Source: Allobosea sp.
GTDB taxonomy: Bacteria; Pseudomonadota; Alphaproteobacteria; Rhizobiales; Beijerinckiaceae
Direction: 5' to 3'
Assembly (NCBI RefSeq): GCF_017308075.1
Contig: NZ_JAFKFX010000041.1
Span: 1 to 64,000, forward strand
DNA: 64,000 bases
Within the stretch, counting starts at the first letter, position 1. Every line of letters begins with the position of its first letter. A model generated the notes under the pieces. It was not told where the DNA came from. It made no database searches and was given only the letters and a program-made list of their open reading frames with translations. The position numbers and the translations under genes were made by a program. This document shows positions 52,894 through 61,114 of this stretch, piece by piece.

Positions 52894-54425
52894 GGCGCCA
52901 CCGCCGTCGCAAGGCCGGAGCGGCCGATCTGCAGGAGACCGAAGGGCTCGAGCGGGATGAAGCCGAGCAGGACTGCCGCCACGGCGAGGGCGAGCGCCGT
53001 CATCTCGAGACGTCGCGGGATCGGCCTTTGCACGGCGAGCGGCGTGGCGGGGCTGGCGAGGGCGGTGTTGATCACCCGGAAGACATAGCCGCCGGCGAGC
53101 AGGCCGCCGGCCAGGATGGTGGCGGCCAGCCAGGGATGGCCGTTGATCACGGCCGCGGTCAGCAGCAGGCATTTGGCGATGAAGCCGCCGCTCGGCGGAA
53201 TGCCCATCAGCGAGAGGCCGGCGAGGCCGAAGGCGGCGGCGCTGAGCGGCAGGGCGCGGCCGAAACCGCCGAGACCGGCGATGCGGTCATGGCCGAAAGC
53301 CTCGGCGACGACGCCTGCCGCCAGGAACATCGCGGCCTTGGCGAGCGCATGCGAGACGAGCTGCAGCGTGCCGCCGGTCCAGGCGATGGTCTCCCAGGGC
53401 GGTGTCCCTTCCGGGCCCGAGGCGAGCGGGAAGACGATGAACAGATAGCCGATCTGCGCCACCGTCGAATAGGCGATCATCAGCTTCAGCCGCGCCTGCC
53501 TGAGCGCCATGACGCTGCAGAACAGGATGGAGGAGGCTCCGAGCACGGCGAGGAGCTGTCCGGCGAAGGCGGCCGCCTCAGGCGGCGCGACATCGAGCAC
53601 GAGACGCAGGATCAGGAAGACCGGCGCCTTGATCACCAGCGCCGAGAGCACGGCGCTCGCGGCCGCCGGAGCCCCCGCATGGGCGGGCGGCAGCCACAGA
53701 TGCAGCGGGAACAGCGCCGCCTTGGCGAGCAGCCCGGCGATCATCAGCGCCAGCGCGACCGACAGGGCCGGGCCGCCATCGCCCAGCCCGGACAGGATCC
53801 TGATGTCGAGCGTGCCGAAGGCGCCATAGATCAGGCCGACGCCGAGCAGATAGAGCAGCGATCCGAGCAGCGCGAACATCAGATAGCGCAGCGCCGCCGC
53901 CATGGTCTCGGCCCGGCCATCGAGGCAGACCAGCGGCACGGCGGCGAAGGTCAGCAGCTCCAGCGCGACATAGAGGTTGAACAGGTCCTCGCCGAGGAAG
54001 ACGGTGTTCAGCGCGCTCCAGGTCGCGAGCAGCAGGGCCCAGAAGGTCGTCGCCGCCCGGCCATCGCGGGTCTCGGGCGAAAGATCCTGCATACCTCGCG
54101 CGAACAGGCCGGTTGCCGAGATCACCAGCGCGGTCATCGCGATCAGCGCGGCGGAAAGCCCGTCGGCGCGCAGGGCGATGCCGAGCGGGGGCTGCCAGCC
54201 GCCGACGACATAGGTCAGCGCATCGCCGGTGCGCAGGAGTTCGGCGAGGATCGCGATAGCGACGGCAAGGCCCGCGGCCATGCTGGCGAGGGCAACCTGC
54301 CTCGCGCGGCGCGGCGCGAACGCCAGGATCGCCAGCACGCCGATGACCGGCAAGGTCAGCGCCAGCACGAGCAGATAGCCGCCCGGGGTCGCGACATGGA
54401 CAGGGGCGAGGGCGAGCGGCGTCAT
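52890..54425 (-). CDS. mrpD: Mrp-type Na+/H+ antiporter subunit D
   Basis: A 511-residue NuoM/MrpD-type subunit: about 14 transmembrane segments, NTVFLGEDLFNLYVALEL with the conserved glutamates, AKAALFPLHLWLPPAHAGAP and VSHALAKAAMFLAAG. It starts with the ATG at 54425 overlapping the MrpC stop. MrpD conducts protons in the antiporter. Confidence 0.92.
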   Translation of the reverse strand: MTPLALAPVHVATPGGYLLVLALTLPVIGVLAILAFAPRRARQVALASMAAGLAVAIAILAELLRTGDALTYVVGGWQPPLGIALRADGLSAALIAMTALVISATGLFARGMQDLSPETRDGRAATTFWALLLATWSALNTVFLGEDLFNLYVALELLTFAAVPLVCLDGRAETMAAALRYLMFALLGSLLYLLGVGLIYGAFGTLDIRILSGLGDGGPALSVALALMIAGLLAKAALFPLHLWLPPAHAGAPAAASAVLSALVIKAPVFLILRLVLDVAPPEAAAFAGQLLAVLGASSILFCSVMALRQARLKLMIAYSTVAQIGYLFIVFPLASGPEGTPPWETIAWTGGTLQLVSHALAKAAMFLAAGVVAEAFGHDRIAGLGGFGRALPLSAAAFGLAGLSLMGIPPSGGFIAKCLLLTAAVINGHPWLAATILAGGLLAGGYVFRVINTALASPATPLAVQRPIPRRLEMTALALAVAAVLLGFIPLEPFGLLQIGRSGLATAVAP

Positions 54426-54772
54426 GACTCGGCTCGCGGTGTTTCGCCGGCCGCCGGCGGCTCCAGGCTTTCGCGGCCGGTCAGATCGAACAGACGCCGC
54501 AGCAGCGCCACGGCGAGCGCGCTCGCCGAGAAGGCGACGACGATGCCGGTGATCACCATGGCCTGCGGGACGGGGTCGCCCGGCAGGCCGGCCGCGGCGC
54601 CGCGGCGTGCCACCGCCCCGAAGACCATGAAGATGCCGGCGCCGAGGATGTTGAAGCCGACCAGCCGGCGCAGCAGGCCGGGATGGGCGATCACGACGAA
54701 CAGGCCGATGCCGGCGAGCGCCGCGCCGCACAGGCCGAACAGGGTGGCGGTGTCGGAGATGGCGGAGCTCAC
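54422..54772 (-). CDS. mrpC: Mrp-type antiporter subunit C (NuoK-like)
   Basis: A 116-residue NuoK-like protein with three transmembrane segments (FGLCGAALAGIGLFVVIAH, VGFNILGAGIFMVFGAVA, QAMVITGIVVAFSASALAVAL). The VPQAMVITGIVV segment is typical of MrpC/MnhC. It starts with GTG overlapping the stop of the upstream gene (GTGA, 54769-54772). Confidence 0.92.
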   Translation of the reverse strand: MSSAISDTATLFGLCGAALAGIGLFVVIAHPGLLRRLVGFNILGAGIFMVFGAVARRGAAAGLPGDPVPQAMVITGIVVAFSASALAVALLRRLFDLTGRESLEPPAAGETPRAES

Positions 54773-55710
54773 GGTGCCGGCGCCTTGCTGGACGGCCCGG
54801 CAACGAGCAGGCCGAGCGCCAAAGCGATCGCGACCGTCAGGGCGGCTTCGATGCCGACGATCAGCGCCTTGGCCAGGGGCTCGGGATAGGCGAGGAAGCC
54901 GCCCGCGACGGCAAAGCCGAGGAAGCCGATGGCGAAGAACAGGGCCGGTCCGCCGACAAGGAGGAGCCGCAGCAATCTGCTGCGCGTTTCGGGCGCCGGT
55001 CTGAGCCCGGCCAGCATGACGAGCAGCCACATCGCCGCCAAGATGCTGCCGGCCTGGAAGGTGCCGCCCGGCGCGTCGGCGCCGACCCAGACCATGTAGA
55101 CCGCGATCAGCACCCCGAAGGGCGGCAGGGTGCGGGCGAGATAGAGCAGCGGCTGCGGCGGGTTCGCTTCCTTCAGCGCCGGCGCGCCGCCCCAGAGATG
55201 ATCGGGGGTGAGCGCCCAGACGCCGAGCAAGGCGAGCAGGACGACGACCTTTTCGAGCAGCGTGTCCAGTGCCCGGTAGGCGAGCAGCACCGCCGTCACC
55301 GGGTTGCCGAGCCCGGTCGCGTCGATCGCCGCGAGCGCCGGCGGCGCCAGTGTCGGTGCCGGCGAGGGAAAGGCGAGCACGGCGAGGCCAAGGCCGAGGG
55401 CGATCGCGGCGCTGGCCAACGCTGCGACGATTGACGTGGCTCCGCTGGCTTTGCGTGGGGCGCTGCCTGCCTGCCTGCCGCGGCGCAGATGCGCTTCGGC
55501 GCGCAGCAGCAGCAGGCCGGTGATGCCGCCGCCGATCGCCGCCTCGGTCAGTGCGACGTCGATCGCCCCGAGGCGGGTCCAGGCCAGGCCGAGCAGCAGC
55601 CCGAAGGCGATGAAGGCGATGATCGCATTGCGGTCGTCGCCGGTGCGGGCGACATGGATGGCCAGCACGATGAGCCAGGCGACGAGCGCGAGGTCGAGGA
55701 GCAGGTTCAT
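54769..55710 (-). CDS. Fusion of MrpA C-terminal (MbhD/MbhE-like) part with MrpB
   Basis: A 313-residue membrane protein in three parts. Residues 1-70 are DUF4040/MbhD-like (AWTRLGAIDVALTEAAIGGG). Residues about 92-170 match the MbhE-like region at the end of MrpA (NPVTAVLLAYRALDTLLEKV). From about 190 it is MnhB/MrpB (PPFGVLIAVYMVWVGADAPGGTFQAGS). In canonical operons the first two parts belong to the long MrpA and MrpB is separate. ATGA and GTGA overlaps tie it to both neighbours. Confidence 0.88.
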   Translation of the reverse strand: MNLLLDLALVAWLIVLAIHVARTGDDRNAIIAFIAFGLLLGLAWTRLGAIDVALTEAAIGGGITGLLLLRAEAHLRRGRQAGSAPRKASGATSIVAALASAAIALGLGLAVLAFPSPAPTLAPPALAAIDATGLGNPVTAVLLAYRALDTLLEKVVVLLALLGVWALTPDHLWGGAPALKEANPPQPLLYLARTLPPFGVLIAVYMVWVGADAPGGTFQAGSILAAMWLLVMLAGLRPAPETRSRLLRLLLVGGPALFFAIGFLGFAVAGGFLAYPEPLAKALIVGIEAALTVAIALALGLLVAGPSSKAPAP

Positions 55711-56000
55711 CGGCCGGACTTGCGGCGATGGAGGGCGCCGGCGATCAGCTGGCTCGCGGTCGCTGCCGAAAGCTGGGCGAGCAGCCAGACGCAGACCAGT
55801 TTCAGCCCGCCGGCGATGCTGTCGACCTGGGGCAAGAGCCCGAGCACGATCAGGCCGAGGCCGAGATTATCGGCCTTGCTGAGCGCGTGCAGCCGGCTCA
55901 GCGTGTCGGGAAAGCGTAGCAGGCCGAGCGTTCCGGCGAGGAAGAGCAGCGCGCCGCCGGCAACCATGGCGAGGGTAAAGAGATCGGCGAGCGTGCTCAT
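55707..56000 (-). CDS. mrpG: Mrp-type antiporter subunit G
   Basis: A 97-residue protein of the PhaG/MnhG family with three transmembrane segments and the conserved GTLGLLRFPDTLSRLHALSKADNLG segment split here as GTLGLLRFPDTLSRLHAL. ATGA overlaps both neighbours. A small structural subunit of the antiporter. Confidence 0.93.
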   Translation of the reverse strand: MSTLADLFTLAMVAGGALLFLAGTLGLLRFPDTLSRLHALSKADNLGLGLIVLGLLPQVDSIAGGLKLVCVWLLAQLSAATASQLIAGALHRRKSGR

Positions 56001-56287
56001 GGCTCGTCGCCCTTCGGCGCGGCAGCGTCGGCGGCCTCATCCGATTGGCCGAGGGTGAAGGCGGCGCAGGAGAAGGCGGCAAGCAGCATCAGCAGCAGCG
56101 CGACATCGGTCATCGCCGGGGTATTCGAGGCGGCGCCGAGCAGGAGCAAAGCAGCGGCGGCGCCGGTTCCGAGCAATTGCACCGCCATCATGCGTTCGAC
56201 CGCGAGTTCCGAGCGCAGCACTCTGAACAGGCCAAGCGCCGTGACGGCCAGGATGAAGAGCGCCGCCCCGGTGAGGAACTCAGCCAT
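55997..56287 (-). CDS. mrpF: Mrp-type antiporter subunit F
   Basis: A 96-residue MrpF/PhaF-type membrane protein with three transmembrane segments; the conserved VERMMAVQLLGT and PAMTDVALLLMLLAAF segments correspond to the usual DR-ALD and DVALVLALL patterns. Starts at 56287, overlapping the MrpE gene by eight bases. Confidence 0.9.
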   Translation of the reverse strand: MAEFLTGAALFILAVTALGLFRVLRSELAVERMMAVQLLGTGAAAALLLLGAASNTPAMTDVALLLMLLAAFSCAAFTLGQSDEAADAAAPKGDEP

Positions 56288-56777
56288 TGCGGCCTCCGTC
56301 CTGCAAGGTCTCGCAGAAGGCAGCTTCGTCGGCGGCGAGCTGTTCGGCCACAGGCTCGCGCAGATCAAGGCAGTGGATGTGGAGCGTGCCGTCGGCCTCG
56401 GCCGCGACCGGCAGCTTGCCGGGTTGCAGGCTCATCACGGCGCAGCACGCCTGGCGCGCCATGCCGGCGGGCAGGGCGGTCCGGTAGGTGACGAAGCCCG
56501 GCTGCAGCGGGGGCACGGGTGCGAAGGCGCGGTGCGCGACATCGATGCCGGCCGCAACCGATTGGGGCAGGAAGCGGACGAGGAAGCGCAGCACGCCGGG
56601 AAAGGATAGACTGCCACGCGCCGGCCAGAGAACCGTGCTCGTCCAGGCTGCCGCCGCGGCTGCGACGACCCCGACCGGGAGGTCCTTCATGGCGGGGCCC
56701 ATCAGGACCAGCCACAGCGCGAGAAAGCCGGCCCCGCGGGTCAAGAACACATGCCTCGGGGTGGAGTTCTCGGGCAT
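56280..56777 (-). CDS. mrpE: Mrp-type antiporter subunit E
   Basis: A 165-residue MrpE-type membrane protein: two or three N-terminal hydrophobic segments and the conserved soluble part with ITLTPGTLTV-like sequence, here CCAVMSLQPGKLPVA, then HIHCLDL. The ATG at 56777 gives normal family length; one at 56819 is possible. It is the first gene of the operon mrpE-F-G-A'B-C-D-D2. Confidence 0.88.
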   Translation of the reverse strand: MPENSTPRHVFLTRGAGFLALWLVLMGPAMKDLPVGVVAAAAAAWTSTVLWPARGSLSFPGVLRFLVRFLPQSVAAGIDVAHRAFAPVPPLQPGFVTYRTALPAGMARQACCAVMSLQPGKLPVAAEADGTLHIHCLDLREPVAEQLAADEAAFCETLQDGGRNG

Positions 56778-57136
56778 CGATGCCGTTTCTCGCGAGCCGT
56801 CATGCCGGCGCGTTGCCATGTCGGGGGCGACGGCGTCCGACCGAAGGCATGTCGACGCTGCGCCAATCCGTGGTTCACGGGCCGGAATCGGCCTGATGAT
56901 CCGCGGTCAAGGTACCGTTCGGTCATGCCATCGGCATCAGCCCCCTGTCTCAATCCTGTGCCCGGCGTCCCATTCTCGCCTTCTGCCGCCCGGACTGGCT
57001 GCCGGGAGGTGCAAGGCCGTGCGCGGGCGGCTATCCCTTGGCAAGGGCCGATCGGAACGACGGGTAGGCCGGGGGAGCGGACGATGCGGACCAGACAGCG
57101 AGGCACATCGGCAACAACCGATCGTGGGCGGAGCGT
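56778..57136. other. Divergent gap, likely promoters
   Basis: About 359 bases separate the start of the Mrp operon from the metallophosphoesterase gene on the other strand. Both promoters should lie here. I find no convincing promoter motif, hairpin or small gene. Confidence 0.35.
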
Positions 57137-58894
57137 ATGAGCATGGCACCGCTGATCGAGCCGCGCGCCGGCGACGCCGAGGATGATTTCAGCAGCACCA
57201 AGAAGCGTTCGCTGCTGGCGATCGCGGGCAGCCTGCTCGGCGAGATCAATCTGCCGAAGCTGGCGCTGGCCTGGGTCATCCTGGCACTGGTGCCCGGGGT
57301 GCTGCTGGGGCTGGCGCCGCTGGTCGCGACCGCGTGGTTTGCCTCGGTCGCCGATCGGCTCTTCGCGCTCGCCGGCATCGGCTCGCTGCTGCTGCTGGCG
57401 CTGATCGCGGTGGCCGGCTGGTATGGCTTCAGGCCGCTCTTGCGTCTGGTCGAACGCAGCTTCTGGTCACTGAACTCGCTCGCCGTGCAGCCGGTCTACG
57501 CATTGTGCCGCGAAGGGCTGCGCCATCTCGCCGAACGTTTCCTGACGGTCGGCGCGAGCGAGGACAAGCGGGCCGCCCTGCGCGCCGCGACCGCTATCGG
57601 CGCTGGCCTGCTCGCCAGCGCCGGCGCTGCCACCGTGGTGGGCCTGGTCTGGCCGGCGACGCGCTGGTCCGGCGAGTTCGCCGATCTCGTCCATCCCCTG
57701 CGTCTGCTCGTGCCGGCGCTCGCCAATACGGTCGCGGTCATGGCGGCCTATCTCGCGCTCGCCTCGCTCGCCTGGGGCCTGGCCGACGGGCTGATGGACC
57801 AGCCGCGCGATCTCGGCGGCTTCGACGAGGCTCCCGAGCAGGCGCGGCGCTGGCGGGTGGTGCACCTGTCCGACATCCATATCGTCGGCGAGCGCTACGG
57901 CTTCCGGATCGAGAGCGGCCGCGCGGGGCCGCGCGGCAATGAGCGCCTGGGCCAGGTGCTCGACAGGCTGGACGAGATCCATGCCGCGGAGCCGCTCGAC
58001 CTCCTGCTGATCACCGGCGACATGACCGATGCCGGGCGCTCGGCCGAATGGGCGGAATTCCTCGATCTGATGGCGCGCCATCCGGCGCTGGCGGAGCGCT
58101 GCCTGATCCTCCCCGGCAACCATGATCTCAACATCGTCGATCGGGCCAATCCGGCCCGGCTCGAACTGCCGACGAGCCCGGGCAAGCGTCTGCGCCAGAT
58201 GCGGACGCTCTCGGCCATGGCGGCGATCCAGGGCGAGCGCGTCCAGGTGCTCGATCGCGAGCGGGCGGGGCTGGCGGGCACCCTGGCGGCGGCGCTGGAG
58301 CCGCATCGCGAGGCGATCGGCGTCTTCGCCGATGCCGGCACGCTGCGGCTGTCGGCCGGGCTTTCCACGGTCTGGGCCGATGTCTTCCCGATGGTGCTGC
58401 CGCCCGCCGAGGCGGACGGGCTCGGCGTAATCCTGCTCAACTCCAATGCCGAGACGCATTTCTCCTTCACCAATGCGCTCGGCCTGGTGGCGGAGGAGGA
58501 TCTGCAGGCGATGCTCGCCGTGCTGCGGCGCTTCCCGAAGGCGCGCTGGATCATCGGCCTGCACCATCACCCGGTCGAATACCCGCAGCCCGCCAAGGCC
58601 TTCTCAGAGCGGATCGGCACCGCACTGATCAATGGCAGCCGCTTCGTGCGCCAGCTCAAGCCGATGGCGCATCGGCTGGTGGCGATGCACGGGCATCGCC
58701 ATGTCGACTGGATCGGGCGCTGCGGGCCGCTGAAGATCGTCTCGGCCCCGTCCCCGGTGATGGAGGCGACGGACGACATGCCGACGGGCTTCTACATCCA
58801 CACTCTGGCGGCCGCCGCCGATGGCGGGCTTGCCTTGCTCGCGCCGGAGCGGATCGAGATCGCGCCCCGGCCGCCGGCCGCTCTCAGTTCCTGA
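57137..58894 (+). CDS. Membrane-associated metallophosphoesterase
   Basis: A 585-residue protein. The N-terminal about 225 residues contain four or five hydrophobic segments. A calcineurin-like phosphoesterase domain follows with all metal motifs: HLSDIHIVGE (near 243), ITGDMTDAG, LPGNHD, GLHHHP and MHGHRH. The two-metal centre hydrolyses a phosphomono- or diester. It might act on a lipid or nucleotide at the inner membrane (inference). Its end overlaps the convergent next gene by 11 bases. Confidence 0.88.
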   Translation: MSMAPLIEPRAGDAEDDFSSTKKRSLLAIAGSLLGEINLPKLALAWVILALVPGVLLGLAPLVATAWFASVADRLFALAGIGSLLLLALIAVAGWYGFRPLLRLVERSFWSLNSLAVQPVYALCREGLRHLAERFLTVGASEDKRAALRAATAIGAGLLASAGAATVVGLVWPATRWSGEFADLVHPLRLLVPALANTVAVMAAYLALASLAWGLADGLMDQPRDLGGFDEAPEQARRWRVVHLSDIHIVGERYGFRIESGRAGPRGNERLGQVLDRLDEIHAAEPLDLLLITGDMTDAGRSAEWAEFLDLMARHPALAERCLILPGNHDLNIVDRANPARLELPTSPGKRLRQMRTLSAMAAIQGERVQVLDRERAGLAGTLAAALEPHREAIGVFADAGTLRLSAGLSTVWADVFPMVLPPAEADGLGVILLNSNAETHFSFTNALGLVAEEDLQAMLAVLRRFPKARWIIGLHHHPVEYPQPAKAFSERIGTALINGSRFVRQLKPMAHRLVAMHGHRHVDWIGRCGPLKIVSAPSPVMEATDDMPTGFYIHTLAAAADGGLALLAPERIEIAPRPPAALSS

Positions 58895-59945
58895 GGGCGG
58901 CGGCAGCTTCTTCCGGCACCGCGTCCTTCTCCGGCGATCCGAACAGCTCGGCGAGCCAGAGGCTCGAGGGATGCTGGGCGCAGAAGGTCAGGAAGGCGAT
59001 GGTGATCGGCACGCCGATGAAGGCGCCGAAGACGCCCCAGAGATAGCTCCAGAAGAACACCGAGAACAGCACCATCGCCGGCGAGATCGAGAGCGCGCTG
59101 CCGGCGACGCGCGGCTCGATATAGCTGCCGACGGTGAACTGGATCAGGTTGAGGCAGGCGAAGACGCCGATCATCGCCTGCCAGGAGCCGAACTGCGTCA
59201 TCGCGAACAGGGTCGGGAAGACCGTGGCGACGAGCGGGCCGAGGAAGGGGATGTAGTTCAGCAGGAAGGCGATGAAGCCCCATTCCTCGGCGAGCTGCAG
59301 ACCGATGAGCTTGGCGAAGGCCCAGACCAGGACGCCGGTGATCAGGCTCATCCAGGTCCGAACCAGCATGTAGCGGCGGATCTTGCGGGCGGTCGCCATG
59401 GCGCCGCCGAGCAGGACCTGGCTGGTTTCGCGGTTGCGCATGCCGCGCAGCTTGCGTCCGAAATCGTCGACCTCGAGCAGGCCGAGGATCACATAGACCA
59501 TCACGACGATCCAGAAGCTCATCGTGGTGTTGAGGCGCCCGGTGATCGTCTGGGCGGTGCGCAGCATCCAGGAGACGTTGAAGTTCTCCGACCAGACGCC
59601 GGCGACCGCGATGCCGTGGCCTTCGAGCCAGACCACGCCCTGGTCGTAGAACATCTGGAAACGCGCGGCGTCGTTGACGATCCAGCGGCCGACGCGGCCG
59701 AAGGCCCAGGCGATCAGCCAGCCGAAGGCGAAGAAGACGACGACCATGACGGCGATGCTGATCACCAGCGCCAGCATCCGCGGCAGCACGGATTGCAGGC
59801 GCTTCTGCAGCGGCCAGACCAGCGCGATGATGAAGAGCGCGAAGGCGACCGGGGCGAAGACCGAGCTCGCGATCGAGAGCGCGGCGACCGCCAGTATCGT
59901 GGCGATCAGGATCTGCGAACCGTGAAAGATCTTGCCGGTCGTCAT
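58884..59945 (-). CDS. AI-2E family transporter
   Basis: A 353-residue integral membrane protein with about eight transmembrane segments in the family's pattern. NYIPFLGPLVATVFPTLFA and PRVAGSALSISPAMVLFSVFFW are the conserved segments of the AI-2E (PerM/TqsA) family. Members export varied small molecules or act as Na+/H+ antiporters, so the name does not fix a role. Sits alone between the phosphoesterase and the patatin gene. Confidence 0.9.
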   Translation of the reverse strand: MTTGKIFHGSQILIATILAVAALSIASSVFAPVAFALFIIALVWPLQKRLQSVLPRMLALVISIAVMVVVFFAFGWLIAWAFGRVGRWIVNDAARFQMFYDQGVVWLEGHGIAVAGVWSENFNVSWMLRTAQTITGRLNTTMSFWIVVMVYVILGLLEVDDFGRKLRGMRNRETSQVLLGGAMATARKIRRYMLVRTWMSLITGVLVWAFAKLIGLQLAEEWGFIAFLLNYIPFLGPLVATVFPTLFAMTQFGSWQAMIGVFACLNLIQFTVGSYIEPRVAGSALSISPAMVLFSVFFWSYLWGVFGAFIGVPITIAFLTFCAQHPSSLWLAELFGSPEKDAVPEEAAAALRN

Positions 59946-60009
59946 CTCTTGTCCTGGTCAGGCTGGGCGTTGAGGCGGGAGGGCGGTTCTGTTGGCGAGG
60001 CGTGTTGTC

Positions 60010-61077
60010 TCAGACGCCGTCGGTCAGCTCGTCGAGATCGAGCGTCGAACTCTTGCCGATAGCATCGCGATGCTCGCGATAGAAGGCTTCGGCGGAATGC
60101 CGGCCTTCATTGTGGAGCATGGTCAGGAACTCCCATTCGGCGTTCAGCTTGGAGGAGTAGCCGAGCTCCGCCATGGCGGAGCTGGTGATGCGGTGCAGGC
60201 GCATCCGGGCCCAGCGCGCGCTCTCGCCGGTCGCGGCCTGGGCGCTCTGGCGCAGCAGCGCCATCATCCGCAGCTCTTTCAGCAGCACGGCGTTGAACGA
60301 GACCTCGTTGAGCCGGTTCAGGATGTCGCGGGCGGTGCGCGGCGTGCCGGGACGCTCGACCGGGTTGATCTGGACCAGGATGGTGTCGAGCGCGTCGCTC
60401 TCCCTGATCAGCGGAGTCATGGTCGGATTGCCGGAATAGCCGCCGTCCCAATAGCTCTCGCCATCGATCTCGACGGCCTGGAACAGGGTCGGCAGGCAGG
60501 CCGAGGCGAGCAATACGTCGGGCGTGATCTCGGCATTGCGGAAGACGCGCCCGCGGCCGGTGCGCACATTGGTGGCGGTGATGAAGAGCTTGATCGGGCT
60601 TTTCGCGAGGCCGTCGAAATCGATGACCTCGGCGAGGATGTCGGTCAGCGGATTGGTCCCGGCCGGATTGAGGCTGTAGGGTGAAACCACCCTCGACATC
60701 ATGTCCATGGCGACGAAGAGCGGCGAATTGTCGAGCGTCCAGCGGCCGAGCAGGATGTCGAGCGGGCTGCGCTGGAAGGGGCTGAAGCGCGCCGCCTCCG
60801 AGACCTTGCGCCAGAACAGGTCGAGCGCCTCGCGCGCGCCGGGCCGGCCTCCTCTGGCGAAGCCGGAAGCCAGCACCGCCGCATTCATGGCGCCGGCCGA
60901 GGTGCCCGAGATCGCCTCGATCTCGAGCCATTCCTCCTCGAGAATGCGGCAGAGCACGCCCCAGGTGAAGGCGCCATGTGCTCCGCCACCCTGGAGAGCG
61001 AGGTCGATGCGCAGCGAGGGGCGCTCCGCGGGCTTGCCGTTCTTGCCGGCGCGTAGCGGTGAAGGGGTGCTGGTCAC
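60010..61077 (-). CDS. Patatin-like phospholipase
   Basis: A 355-residue patatin-family protein: the oxyanion loop GGGAHGAF (30-37), nucleophile Ser60 in GTSAG and the catalytic aspartate in DGGYSGNP (near 210). It probably hydrolyses acyl esters of phospholipids in the cytoplasm. Starts with GTG at 61077. The 64-base gap to the AI-2E gene could allow a common transcript. Confidence 0.92.
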   Translation of the reverse strand: MTSTPSPLRAGKNGKPAERPSLRIDLALQGGGAHGAFTWGVLCRILEEEWLEIEAISGTSAGAMNAAVLASGFARGGRPGAREALDLFWRKVSEAARFSPFQRSPLDILLGRWTLDNSPLFVAMDMMSRVVSPYSLNPAGTNPLTDILAEVIDFDGLAKSPIKLFITATNVRTGRGRVFRNAEITPDVLLASACLPTLFQAVEIDGESYWDGGYSGNPTMTPLIRESDALDTILVQINPVERPGTPRTARDILNRLNEVSFNAVLLKELRMMALLRQSAQAATGESARWARMRLHRITSSAMAELGYSSKLNAEWEFLTMLHNEGRHSAEAFYREHRDAIGKSSTLDLDELTDGV

Positions 61078-61114
61078 GTCGTAGCCATCCTGATTGCGAG
61101 GCGTGCCGGGGACG

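Noticed and set aside
49354-53088. A 1244-codon plus-strand open frame across the permease and antiporter genes
   Set aside because: It is antisense to clearly coding membrane proteins, is rich in Arg, Gln, Gly and Asp without domains, and arises from the GC-rich third-position pattern of the opposite strand.
52779-55004. A 741-codon plus-strand frame over the Mrp operon
   Set aside because: Antisense shadow of the MrpC, MrpD and NuoL-like genes; no family features.
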